Assembly (NCBI GenBank): GCA_045661225.1
Contig: JAZRFF010000021.1
Span: 26,924-90,923, forward strand
DNA from: HGM04593 sp045661225
GTDB taxonomy: Bacteria > Bacteroidota > Bacteroidia > Bacteroidales > Bacteroidaceae
Length of the DNA stretch: 64,000 nucleotides
Direction of reading: 5' to 3'
The notes under the pieces were generated by a model. That model did not search any database. It had not been told where the DNA came from and worked only from the letters and a program-made list of their open reading frames with translations. This document shows positions 27,050-35,296 of the stretch, in pieces. Each line of letters begins with the position of its first letter. The stretch's first letter is position 1. The position numbers and the translations under genes are program-made.

Positions 27050-28591
27050 ATGGATTTAACAACACTAATCATTGGATTGGCAGCCGGAGTCGTAGCAGGC
27101 TTCGTAGCCCAATATTTGATAAACAAGTTCGGACTGAAGGCTAAAAGACAGCGCATAATAGACGATGCGCACAAAGAGGCCGAGGTCATTAAGAAAAACA
27201 AACTGCTTGAGGTTAAGGAGAAGTTCCTTAACAAAAAGGCAGAGCTTGAGAAAGAGATTTCGCAGCGCAACAACAAGATTCAGCAGGCCGAGCACAACCT
27301 TAAACAGCGCGAAGTGCAGTTTAACCAGCGTAACGAAGACCTGCAACGTCGCAAGAACGAACTTGAGACATTCAAAGAGAACCTCGAGGCACAGAAAGGC
27401 GTTCTTGAGCGCCGTCAGGAGGAGCTCGACAAGCTACACGCACAGGAACGTGAAAAGCTTGAGACCATAAGCGGTCTGTCGGCCGAGGAGGCAAAGGAGC
27501 GCTTGGTCGAGTCGCTCAAGGAAGAGGCCAAGAGCGAGGCTGCATCGTACATCAACGACATTATCGACGACGCAAAGATGACCGCCAACAAGGAGGCTAA
27601 AAAGATTGTCATTCAGACGATACAGCGCGTGGCAACAGAAACAGCAATAGAGAACTCGGTTACAGTATTCCACATTGACAACGACGAGATGAAAGGCCGC
27701 ATCATCGGTCGCGAAGGACGTAACATTCGCGCACTTGAGGCTGCTACCGGAGTCGAGATTGTTGTCGACGACACCCCCGAGGCCATTGTGCTTAGCGCGT
27801 TCGACCCTGTACGTCGCGAAATTGCACGTCTTGCCCTGCATCAGCTCGTTGCCGACGGCCGCATACACCCCGCACGCATCGAAGAGGTAGTAGCAAAGGT
27901 CAAGAAACAAATTGAAGAGGAGATTATCGAGACCGGTAAACGCACCACCATCGACCTTGGCATACACGGAATGCACCCCGAGCTTATCCGTATCATCGGT
28001 AAGATGAAATACCGTTCATCATACGGTCAGAACCTCTTGCAACACGCTCGCGAGACAGCGAACCTGTGCGCGGTGATGGCAGCAGAGCTTGGACTAAACC
28101 CCAAGAAGGCGAAACGCGCCGGATTGTTGCACGATATTGGTAAGGTACCCGACGAGGAGACCGAATTACCACACGCAGAGTACGGTATGAAGATTGCCGA
28201 GAAATACAAGGAGAAGCCCGACATTTGCAATGCCATTGGCGCTCACCACGACGAGGTAGAGATGACAAGCCTCATTGCCCCCATCGTTCAGGTGTGCGAC
28301 GCAATATCGGGTGCACGTCCCGGCGCGCGTCGCGAGATTGTAGAGGCGTACATCAAGCGTCTGCACGACCTTGAGCAGCTTGCAATGTCGTACCCCGGCG
28401 TTACAAAGACCTACGCTATTCAAGCCGGACGCGAGCTACGCGTCATTGTAGGCGCCGACAAGATTGACGACAAGCAGACCGAGCTTCTGTCGGGCGAAAT
28501 TGCAAAGAAGATTCAGGACGAGATGACCTATCCCGGACAGGTAAAGATTACCGTAATACGCGAGACACGCGCGGTAAACTACGCACGATAA
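27050..28591 (+). CDS. rny: Ribonuclease Y
   Basis: A 513-residue membrane-anchored endoribonuclease that starts mRNA decay. Domains in order: an N-terminal membrane helix (about 3-22), a long coiled coil (about 25-150), a KH RNA-binding domain with GRIIGREGRNIRALE (about residues 220-234), and an HD domain with the metal-binding His361-Asp362 pair in LLHDIGKVPDEE. The length and order are those of the family. The zapA-rny neighbourhood is usual for Bacteroidales. Confidence 0.96.
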   Translation: MDLTTLIIGLAAGVVAGFVAQYLINKFGLKAKRQRIIDDAHKEAEVIKKNKLLEVKEKFLNKKAELEKEISQRNNKIQQAEHNLKQREVQFNQRNEDLQRRKNELETFKENLEAQKGVLERRQEELDKLHAQEREKLETISGLSAEEAKERLVESLKEEAKSEAASYINDIIDDAKMTANKEAKKIVIQTIQRVATETAIENSVTVFHIDNDEMKGRIIGREGRNIRALEAATGVEIVVDDTPEAIVLSAFDPVRREIARLALHQLVADGRIHPARIEEVVAKVKKQIEEEIIETGKRTTIDLGIHGMHPELIRIIGKMKYRSSYGQNLLQHARETANLCAVMAAELGLNPKKAKRAGLLHDIGKVPDEETELPHAEYGMKIAEKYKEKPDICNAIGAHHDEVEMTSLIAPIVQVCDAISGARPGARREIVEAYIKRLHDLEQLAMSYPGVTKTYAIQAGRELRVIVGADKIDDKQTELLSGEIAKKIQDEMTYPGQVKITVIRETRAVNYAR

Positions 28592-28610
28592 GCAAGCAAC
28601 ACACAAGCAA

Positions 28611-28645
28611 CACCGAGGGCGGTACAGACTGTACCGCCCTCGGTG
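28611..28645 (+). terminator. Probable terminator hairpin after rny
   Basis: Perfect 17-base arms (28611-28627 and 28629-28645) rich in G and C, 20 bases past the stop codon. There is no T-run, so it may act as a transcript-stabilising hairpin or a non-canonical terminator. Confidence 0.55.
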
Positions 28646-28729
28646 CGTAAACGCCCTGCTCACTACTCAAAAGCCAACATAAAAATGCATAGTCAACAGC
28701 ATTAAAGCGCACACATAACCCTAAAAGAG

Positions 28730-30148
28730 TCACGCATAACTATGCAACCCGCCCAAAAGGTAATTAACCCCGAAATATGTAAAAAGCATAGACACAAATA
28801 CCACTAACGTAAAAAGGTGGAAGCGTACGGCAGTACCAAGGAAACGCAGCGAAGCTGTGTGAAAAGGCACAGCGCACAACAGCAACGTTATTAACGCCCA
28901 CACCTCCTTTGGGTCCCACCCCCAATAACGCCCCCACGACACATTAGCCCAGAAAGCCCCGACAAAAATTCCCGTAGCGAGCAACGTCACAGCCGGATAA
29001 AGCAAAAGACGCCCAACAACAGCAAGCCTGTCGGCACGTTCGTTATTGCCACGCACAAAGCTGTGCCACAGCGCCACAGAAGCATTCAACGCCATACAGC
29101 CCAACAGCACATACGCCACAATAACCGTCGATACGTGAACGCCCAGTAACGGAGTGCGCAAAATCGGTTGTACCGCAGTATCGCCCCAACCGCTCGCAAC
29201 GGCCACAAATGTCGTAACGCAAGAGAACACAAACATTGGCAACGCAAGATAGGCCAACGAAGAGAAACGCCTGTACTCCCCAAACAGAATAGCAAGCAAC
29301 GACGCCACCCAGGCAATAAACAGCAACCCTTCGGCACCGTTGGTTACCGGAAACAACCCGGTAGCGTACCATCGATACAGAAACGCCACACTAAGCACCC
29401 CAAAGAGCACAATGCGGGAATAGAGGGCTAAACGGCTACTCCGCACCGATGTCTCAACAACGGAACTCGACCGGTGCTTAAGCTGCCACAGTGCACTCCT
29501 GAAGCCTCCACGCCGGTCAAAAAGGAGTAACACAAACGACACAACAGTCATTAAATAGCCAATATAACTCACGCTCGTCCCATAAATGTCACGCGAGACG
29601 AGCAAAGAAAGCCCATCGCCCGATATTCCGTTTATACAAAAAGAGTGACCACCAACAACCGCAGGATTGTTCAGCGACAGCGACACATATTCAGCCTCAC
29701 CACCATTCACAAGCAGCCGGGCACTATATGTACCAACATACTCTCCATTGCCACTGTAACAGGTGTCCACACATTCAAGAGTCATTCTGAAAGGCAGACG
29801 CTCAAGAGTGCCATCGGCTGTTGTAAACATCGAGGCAGGAACAGCGCCCGGCGTAAGAAAAAGCTCGCCGCGTTTCGATGTAAGGAAGGATATAAACGCA
29901 CCCAGCAGCACCGTAACAAGCGATGCGTGCAAGAGAATGAGCGTGGCACGACGCGAGCGGCAGACAACATACCCCATAGCCGACACAGCAAGCAGCGACC
30001 ACAAGGCGACAAACGGCAGCGAGTGGTATACACGCTCCATTGCGAACGCACTACCCATAGCCTTGCCGACCAAGGTAGCCGCCACAAGTACCATAAGCAT
30101 CAGTGCAAGCGAGCCGAAAGAGATATATTTCAGGAGACGAGTAATCAT
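28730..30148 (-). CDS. CcsA-like cytochrome c biogenesis protein with ResB-like N-terminus
   Basis: A 472-residue inner-membrane protein. The first part has membrane helices around a periplasmic segment (MFTTADGTLERLPFRMTLECVD) like ResB/CcsB; the second part is a CcsA-type multi-helix domain with the tryptophan-rich heme-handling motif (WANVSWGRYWGWDPKEVW, about 400-417). CcsBA proteins carry heme across the membrane and attach it to apocytochrome c. The first half is shorter than in full CcsBA fusions. The start codon at 30148 overlaps the stop codon of the upstream mntP gene (ATGA), so the two are translationally coupled. Confidence 0.85.
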   Translation of the reverse strand: MITRLLKYISFGSLALMLMVLVAATLVGKAMGSAFAMERVYHSLPFVALWSLLAVSAMGYVVCRSRRATLILLHASLVTVLLGAFISFLTSKRGELFLTPGAVPASMFTTADGTLERLPFRMTLECVDTCYSGNGEYVGTYSARLLVNGGEAEYVSLSLNNPAVVGGHSFCINGISGDGLSLLVSRDIYGTSVSYIGYLMTVVSFVLLLFDRRGGFRSALWQLKHRSSSVVETSVRSSRLALYSRIVLFGVLSVAFLYRWYATGLFPVTNGAEGLLFIAWVASLLAILFGEYRRFSSLAYLALPMFVFSCVTTFVAVASGWGDTAVQPILRTPLLGVHVSTVIVAYVLLGCMALNASVALWHSFVRGNNERADRLAVVGRLLLYPAVTLLATGIFVGAFWANVSWGRYWGWDPKEVWALITLLLCAVPFHTASLRFLGTAVRFHLFTLVVFVSMLFTYFGVNYLLGGLHSYA

Positions 30149-30729
30149 AGGCCGTGCAGACAGACGTGCTCGACAAAAACCCTCACACCAATACCCAAGA
30201 GAATAATTCCGCCCCACAGTTCGGCACGCAGTTTACGGGCAGCACCTTTGCCGAAGCGTACGCCCACAAGCAGACCGACAGCCGTCAGCAACGACGATAC
30301 AACGCCTATAGCCACAAGCGGATAAAGCAACTGCCCGAAAGAAGAGTACCCCATACAAGAGAAGGAGATACCCACCGCAAGCGCATCTATGCTCGTAGCA
30401 ATGGCAAGGGTAAAGACAACCTTGTAACTGCGCGGATTAAAGCGTTTATTCTCCTCATCTTTAAACGACTCAACAATCATACGCACACCAAGAAAAGCCA
30501 ATATTCCAAGAGCAAGCCAATGATCGACACGCTCAATGAGCGAGCGGCACAAATCGGTTCCCCACCACCCCAGCAAAGGGTTTAAAGCCTGGAAAAAACC
30601 GAACGAGAGCACCATTGCCAGCATCGGCCCCGGAACAAACTTTCTGAAGATAATACCACTCGCAAGCGCCACTGCAAGACAATCCATTGCAAGCGCAAGC
30701 GCCATAAGCCAAATTTCAATATGTGACAT
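30145..30729 (-). CDS. mntP: Manganese efflux pump MntP
   Basis: A 194-residue protein with six hydrophobic helices in two related halves, each with the family motif (MDCLAVALASG near the start and SIDALAVGISFS in the middle), whose aspartates bind Mn2+. MntP exports manganese from the cytoplasm. The start at 30729 (MSHIEIW) matches the family N-terminus; longer forms begin upstream of the likely transcription start. Its stop overlaps the start of the CcsA-like gene by four bases. Confidence 0.9.
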   Translation of the reverse strand: MSHIEIWLMALALAMDCLAVALASGIIFRKFVPGPMLAMVLSFGFFQALNPLLGWWGTDLCRSLIERVDHWLALGILAFLGVRMIVESFKDEENKRFNPRSYKVVFTLAIATSIDALAVGISFSCMGYSSFGQLLYPLVAIGVVSSLLTAVGLLVGVRFGKGAARKLRAELWGGIILLGIGVRVFVEHVCLHGL

Positions 30730-30778
30730 TGCTACAAAATTATAATAAACGTGCGCGAGAGCTTTTCTGCTCATAGCA

Positions 30779-30786
30779 CAAAAATA
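30779..30786 (-). promoter_or_regulatory. -7 promoter box for mntP-ccsA
   Basis: Reads TATTTTTG on the minus strand, a TAnnTTTG match, about 50 bases before the mntP start codon. A second match (30735-30742) lies too close to the ATG to leave a leader. Confidence 0.4.
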
Positions 30787-30858
30787 CACAAATCCCACTC
30801 AACAAAACAAAAAGAGAGGAATAAAAACCCCTGCCACCTCTAAAAAAAAGTAAAAATG

Positions 30859-30889
30859 TTGCACATACAAAAAAATGAGAGTATCTTCG
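30859..30889 (+). promoter_or_regulatory. Promoter of the tmRNA gene
   Basis: TTG at 30859-30861 and TATCTTCG at 30882-30889, 20 bases apart; the mature tmRNA begins 12 bases later. Confidence 0.65.
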
Positions 30890-30900
30890 CAAAACATATT

Positions 30901-31295
30901 GGGGCTATCTGGATTTGACAGCGGGTAGAAAAGGTATGTAAGCACGCAGTGCCTCGTTGGTTCGCACTATAATCTGAGCCCGCAAAGAATTATCTGGCAA
31001 TAACAATTACGCTCTTGCTGCTTAATCGAAGTATAGTAGATTAGCTTAATCCCGATACAAGGTGTTGGGACAAGACATCACCCGGACGCTGTTGTTCCGA
31101 AGCAATTCGACACGGTGGTGCAGGCAAATCGGGACTAACCATTGCAGGCCTCGATGCAATGGCGACATTTTAGAGGATAAGGCATAAGTTGGCGGTCGCG
31201 GTCTTGCTTATGCCCGACAATTTCACCGATGACTAAGCGTGTAGAAAGCATATGGTTTCCCTGTTTGGACGAGGGTTCGACTCCCTCTAGCTCCA
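30901..31295 (+). ncRNA. ssrA: tmRNA (transfer-messenger RNA)
   Basis: The 5' end GGGGCTATCTGGATTTGACA and the 3' end GGGTTCGACTCCCTCTAGCTCC form the tRNA-like half (acceptor arm GGGGCTA with TAGCTCC, and a TTCGA-type T arm). The 3' CCA is not encoded. The tag frame at 30996-31025 reads GNNNYALAA and then a stop. tmRNA with SmpB frees stalled ribosomes and tags the unfinished protein for proteolysis. A terminator follows directly. Confidence 0.96.
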
Positions 31296-31302
31296 CTACC
31301 CT

Positions 31303-31328
31303 CCCGCGGTTAACCGCGGGATTTTTTT
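31303..31328 (+). terminator. Terminator of the tmRNA gene
   Basis: An 18-base perfect palindrome (CCCGCGGTTAACCGCGGG) followed by ATTTTTTT. Confidence 0.88.
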
Positions 31329-31523
31329 AGCCCTGTGACAAAAATCCTTACAGCCGTTTTTCGGCTTCTGCTCACAGGCACGCACATAGAAAAGCTCGGT
31401 ATTCCACCCGCCGAAAGTACCAATAATCACGTGCGCCCCTCAAAAAAGCAGCATAATACAAACCTACAATTTGCACAAAAACAACAATATTTGTACAATA
31501 TAGCCCCAATTAGTCCTTATCGC

Positions 31524-31554
31524 TTTGAAATAAAGTTTATTTTGACTAATTTTG
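31524..31554 (+). promoter_or_regulatory. Promoter of the AraC-family gene
   Basis: TTTG at 31524-31527 and TAATTTTG at 31547-31554 with 19 bases between them, a full match to the Bacteroidetes -33/-7 pattern; the start codon is 30 bases downstream. Confidence 0.7.
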
Positions 31555-31584
31555 CCCCCATAAAACAAACAAGGACCAACAACA

Positions 31585-32448
31585 ATGAACAATATCTATC
31601 TAAAGAAAATACCCCTGCAAGGATTCGCCACAACCCAGTCGTCGTTGCAACAGTTCGTACAGCACGTCTATCAAATGCAGCACACCTCAATCTTTTACTG
31701 TCAAAGAGGCGAGGCGCTTTTTACCATAGACGGACATAAATACCGTTTCACTCCCGGAGAACTGATTATATGCCCTATGGGTTCGAGCATTCTGCTGCTT
31801 GACATCACAAGCGACTTTTCGTCGCGTCTGTTGGGTCTTTCGAAGCACATTTGGCTTGCTGCTCGCAGTTCAATGAGCCCCGAATCCGTTCAGGAGATTG
31901 AATGCCGCACACACAAGGGGGGTAACACCGAACTTGAGAGGGAGTATCTTGCAAATATATTCAAGATGGTAGATATAATGGACATTGAGGCCGAAAAAGA
32001 AGAAAACACCGACTTCTGCCGACAGAATATAACTCTTGCCGTAAATTCCCTGTTGCTTTATATCAGGCATATAAACAAAGAGCACCGCCAGCTTGCCAAC
32101 GACCGCATAAGCGAGAGCAAGGACAAGATGTTCTATGAGTTCAGAACGCTGCTATCGAAAAAATACCGCGAAGAGCGCTCGGTTCAATATTACGCCGATG
32201 TACTCAAGGTATCGACACGCAACCTTAATGCAGTGTGTCAACGTGCCGGCGGACAGAATGCCAAGGAGATTATCGACCACTACACGATAATTGAGCTTCA
32301 GGTAGCGCTTATGTACACCCACAAAAGTTTCCAGGAGATTGTAAGTGAGTTCCGTTTCCCCGACCAGAGCTACCTTAACCGTTATTTCAAGCGTCACACC
32401 GGTTACTCACTCTCGGAGTTCCGCAGCAAGGGAGTGATGGTCGATTAA
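31585..32448 (+). CDS. AraC-family transcriptional regulator
   Basis: A 287-residue protein with an N-terminal cupin-like sensor (about 20-85, including QRGEALFTIDGHKYRFTPGE), a helical linker, and a C-terminal double helix-turn-helix domain (about 190-285). The second helix-turn-helix shows the family signature FRFPDQSYLNRYFKRHTGYSLSEFR. Such single-component regulators bind a small effector and control nearby or distant promoters. Its target is unknown; the neighbouring genes run in the opposite direction or are housekeeping. Confidence 0.9.
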   Translation: MNNIYLKKIPLQGFATTQSSLQQFVQHVYQMQHTSIFYCQRGEALFTIDGHKYRFTPGELIICPMGSSILLLDITSDFSSRLLGLSKHIWLAARSSMSPESVQEIECRTHKGGNTELEREYLANIFKMVDIMDIEAEKEENTDFCRQNITLAVNSLLLYIRHINKEHRQLANDRISESKDKMFYEFRTLLSKKYREERSVQYYADVLKVSTRNLNAVCQRAGGQNAKEIIDHYTIIELQVALMYTHKSFQEIVSEFRFPDQSYLNRYFKRHTGYSLSEFRSKGVMVD

Positions 32449-32473
32449 ACCTATTATATCCATAATTCCGGTA

Positions 32474-32522
32474 TATATAAAAGGACAAGGACGGTCATTG
32501 ACCGTCCTTGTCCTTTTATATA
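32474..32522. terminator. Bidirectional terminator between AraC and DUF3467 genes
   Basis: Two 24-base perfect arms around a single central base (32498), A-rich on the left and T-rich on the right, between convergent genes. Confidence 0.85.
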
Positions 32523-32529
32523 AGAAGTA

Positions 32530-32835
32530 TCAAGCATCGCCCTTGAAGGCCGGACCGGGGATATACCCCGCGCGCTCGGGCAGACGTATCTCTCCGAACT
32601 GTGCCTCATAACGTTTAAGGTTGTCGGCAAGCGCAAGCGCAAGACGTTTAGTGTGCTCGGGAGTCATCACTATGCGCGACTTTACCTGCGCCTTTGCAAC
32701 GCCCGGCATCATACGCACAAAGTCAATAACGAACTCCGATGTCGAGTGCGCTATAATCGCAAGGTTCGCGTACACACCCTCGGCAACCTCTTCTTTTAGT
32801 TCAATCTGCAACTGATTATCTTTATTCATCTCCAT
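32530..32835 (-). CDS. DUF3467 protein
   Basis: A 101-residue cytoplasmic protein of the DUF3467 family, with the typical order LQIELKEEVAEGVYANLAII, EFVIDFVRMMPG, AQVKSRIVMTPEHTKRLALAL and YEAQFGEI. Members are widespread in Bacteroidetes and have no established activity. I start at 32835 (MEMNKDNQ) because it gives the usual family N-terminus; an in-frame ATG two codons later is possible. It begins 4 bases after the FKBP lipoprotein gene ends, as the last gene of the glyS operon. Confidence 0.82.
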   Translation of the reverse strand: MEMNKDNQLQIELKEEVAEGVYANLAIIAHSTSEFVIDFVRMMPGVAKAQVKSRIVMTPEHTKRLALALADNLKRYEAQFGEIRLPERAGYIPGPAFKGDA

Positions 32836-32839
32836 ACAA

Positions 32840-33412
32840 TCAATTCTCAAACGGTTCGCCTACCGGGGTAAACGACACTAAGTCAATATCAAAAATAAGT
32901 GTGGAATTTCCGGGTATCACCCCCGATGTCGCTGCTCCGTAACCAAGGTTCGAGGGGATAAACACTTTCCATTTATCGCCCGCAACCATATGCTGAACCG
33001 CAGTACCGAAGCCCATTACTGTGCTCGCAAGCGACATTTTCACCGGCTGATACGCTTGGGCAAAGTCACCCGAATAGGAGGCATCAAAGAGCAGACCGTT
33101 TATAAGTTCGCCTTTGTAGTTCACCTGTACTGTATCGTTGTAGTTAGGCGATGTTGTGCCCGCACCGGCAACCTCTTCGTGACAGTAAACGTAATACTCG
33201 TTGCTCCACTCCTTGCTGCTGTCGAGTCCATAGGGAAGCAACACCTGCCACTTTCCATCGGCATTAGCGCGTGCAACGTTGGCAACGGAGTCAATATAGA
33301 GCACGTTGCGCTGCGGCCAGTTCTCGTACTCCGACACCTCTTCGGTCTCGCTGCACGCTACAAGCGCCGCGCACATCAACGCAAGGATTGAAAATAGCTT
33401 AAAGTTCTTCAT
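32840..33412 (-). CDS. FKBP-type peptidyl-prolyl isomerase lipoprotein
   Basis: A 190-residue lipoprotein with lipobox LVAC (Cys20). The C-terminal half is an FKBP domain: VQVNYKGELINGLLFDASY, then the flap and the closing strand NLGYGAATSGVIPGNSTLIFDIDL. FKBPs turn proline peptide bonds and help proteins fold, here in the periplasm or outer membrane. Its start codon overlaps the last base of the glyS stop codon (TAATG), so it is coupled to glyS. Confidence 0.85.
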   Translation of the reverse strand: MKNFKLFSILALMCAALVACSETEEVSEYENWPQRNVLYIDSVANVARANADGKWQVLLPYGLDSSKEWSNEYYVYCHEEVAGAGTTSPNYNDTVQVNYKGELINGLLFDASYSGDFAQAYQPVKMSLASTVMGFGTAVQHMVAGDKWKVFIPSNLGYGAATSGVIPGNSTLIFDIDLVSFTPVGEPFEN

Positions 33413-34953
33413 TACGACAGTTTCTTCAAAAGCGATGTTATGCTCACATTATCCTGAATGAGGTTTCTAAGGTCGCTTATAGCCACACGACGCTGCTCCA
33501 TTGTGTCGCGCTCGCGCAGTGTCACCATTCCGTCCTCAAGAGTCTGGTGGTCGACAGTAACACAGTACGGAGTACCAATTGCGTCCATACGGCGGTAACG
33601 TTTACCGATAGAATCCTTCTCTTCGTAGTAACAATTGAAGTTGAACTTAAGTTCGTTCATAATCTCACGTGCCTTTTCGGGCAGACCGTCTTTCTTTACA
33701 AGGGGCAACACAGCAAGCTTCACCGGCGCAAGTGCCGCAGGCAGACGCAGTACTACACGTGTCTCGCCATTCTCGAGTTTCTCCTCGCAGTACGATGCGC
33801 ACATAACGCTGAGGAACATACGGTCGACACCGATAGAAGTCTCAATAACATACGGAGTGTAGCTCTCGTTTGTCTCGGGGTCGAAGTACTTGATATTCTT
33901 GCCCGAGAATTTCTCGTGCTGTCCAAGGTCGAAGTTTGTACGTGAGTGAATACCCTCAACCTCTTTAAAGCCGAAAGGCATACGGAATTCAATATCGGTT
34001 GCAGCATTTGCATAGTGCGCAAGCTTCTCGTGGTCGTGGTAACGATAAGCATCGTCGCCGAATCCGAGCGCCTTGTGCCAAGCGAGACGTGTCTCTTTCC
34101 ACTTGTTGAACCACTCAAGTTCGCTGCCGGGACGCACAAAGAACTGCATCTCCATCTGCTCGAACTCGCGCATACGGAAGATAAACTGACGAGCGACAAT
34201 CTCGTTACGGAAAGCCTTACCGATTTGCGCTATACCGAAAGGAATGCGCATACGTCCGGTCTTCTGCACGTTAAGATAGTTTACAAAGATACCCTGTGCA
34301 GTCTCGGGACGCAAATATATCTTCATTGCGCCGTCGGCTGTAGAACCCATATCGGTCGAGAACATCAGATTGAACTGACGCACCTCGGTCCAGTTGCGTG
34401 TGCCCGAAATGGGACATACAATCTCTTCGTCAATTATAATTTGGCGCAGCTCGTCAAGGTCCATAGCGTTGAGTGCCTTTGCGAAACGTGCCTGCAATGC
34501 GTCGCGTTTCTCTTTTTCGGCAAGAACCTTGGGGTTAGTCTCCATAAAAAGCTCACGGTTGAAAGAGTCGCCGAAACGCTTAGCGGCCTTAGCAGCCTCT
34601 TTCTCCATTTTCTCTTCGTACTTTGCAATCTGCTCCTCTATAAGCACGTCGGCACGGTAGCGTTTCTTTGAATCGCGGTTGTCGATGAGAGGGTCGTTGA
34701 ACGCATCGACGTGACCCGATGCTTTCCAGATTGTCGGGTGCATAAAGATTGCCGAATCGATACCTACAATATTATCGTTCAGCAGCACCATACTCTGCCA
34801 CCAATAGGTCTTAATGTTATTCTTCAGCTCCACACCCATCTGACCATAATCGTACACAGCACCGAGGCCGTCGTATATATCACTCGAGGGGAACACAAAA
34901 CCATACTCCTTGCAATGCGCAACTACTTTCTTGAAAACATCTTCTTGAGCCAT
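33412..34953 (-). CDS. glyS: Glycyl-tRNA synthetase (single-chain, homodimeric type)
   Basis: A 513-residue class II synthetase that charges tRNA-Gly. Class II motifs are visible: GLGAVYDYGQMGVELKNN near the N-terminus (about 25-42), motif 2 in GKAFRNEIVARQFIFRMREFEQMEMQF (about 240-270), and motif 3 near the conserved ETSIGVDRMFLSVM (about 365-378). The anticodon-binding domain follows (LAPVKLAVLPLVKKDGLPEKA). This alpha2 form is usual for Bacteroidetes. It is the first gene of a three-gene transcript with the FKBP lipoprotein and DUF3467. Confidence 0.96.
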   Translation of the reverse strand: MAQEDVFKKVVAHCKEYGFVFPSSDIYDGLGAVYDYGQMGVELKNNIKTYWWQSMVLLNDNIVGIDSAIFMHPTIWKASGHVDAFNDPLIDNRDSKKRYRADVLIEEQIAKYEEKMEKEAAKAAKRFGDSFNRELFMETNPKVLAEKEKRDALQARFAKALNAMDLDELRQIIIDEEIVCPISGTRNWTEVRQFNLMFSTDMGSTADGAMKIYLRPETAQGIFVNYLNVQKTGRMRIPFGIAQIGKAFRNEIVARQFIFRMREFEQMEMQFFVRPGSELEWFNKWKETRLAWHKALGFGDDAYRYHDHEKLAHYANAATDIEFRMPFGFKEVEGIHSRTNFDLGQHEKFSGKNIKYFDPETNESYTPYVIETSIGVDRMFLSVMCASYCEEKLENGETRVVLRLPAALAPVKLAVLPLVKKDGLPEKAREIMNELKFNFNCYYEEKDSIGKRYRRMDAIGTPYCVTVDHQTLEDGMVTLRERDTMEQRRVAISDLRNLIQDNVSITSLLKKLS

Positions 34954-35296
34954 AATTGTATATTTTTTTATCTATTTTTCTTAATTGAAAATACTTTGTA
35001 TAAATATTATGCAAAGTAAAGCATTTTTTGGGTAAAAACCTCGTTTGTCGGCTACTATAATTATAAAATATACTTAAAATAATCTTTAACGTCAATCCTT
35101 GCTCCAAGCCCCCGGCTTGCAGAATAAGCAAGAGTGCTTTTCAGAAGGATAATTTAAAGCATTTTCATTATACAGGCCCAACATTCAAGAACCACTTACG
35201 CCCAAGCGCCTGTATAAAAAAAAGCAAGGCATTGCAAGCCTTGCTTTAAGATATCTTCAAAACCACATTATGATGCCTTCTGCAGGCACGATTCAC
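34954..35296 (-). other. Intergenic region between glyS and the transglutaminase-like gene
   Basis: AT-rich leader sequence next to glyS and a terminator at its far end. A CAAAGTA motif near 35010 could be a degenerate minus-strand promoter box for glyS. I see no gene here. Confidence 0.5.
35214..35247 (-). terminator. Terminator of the transglutaminase-like gene
   Basis: Arms AAAGCAAGGC and GCCTTGCTTT with a 7-base loop; on the minus strand the stem is followed by a run of Ts. Confidence 0.8.
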
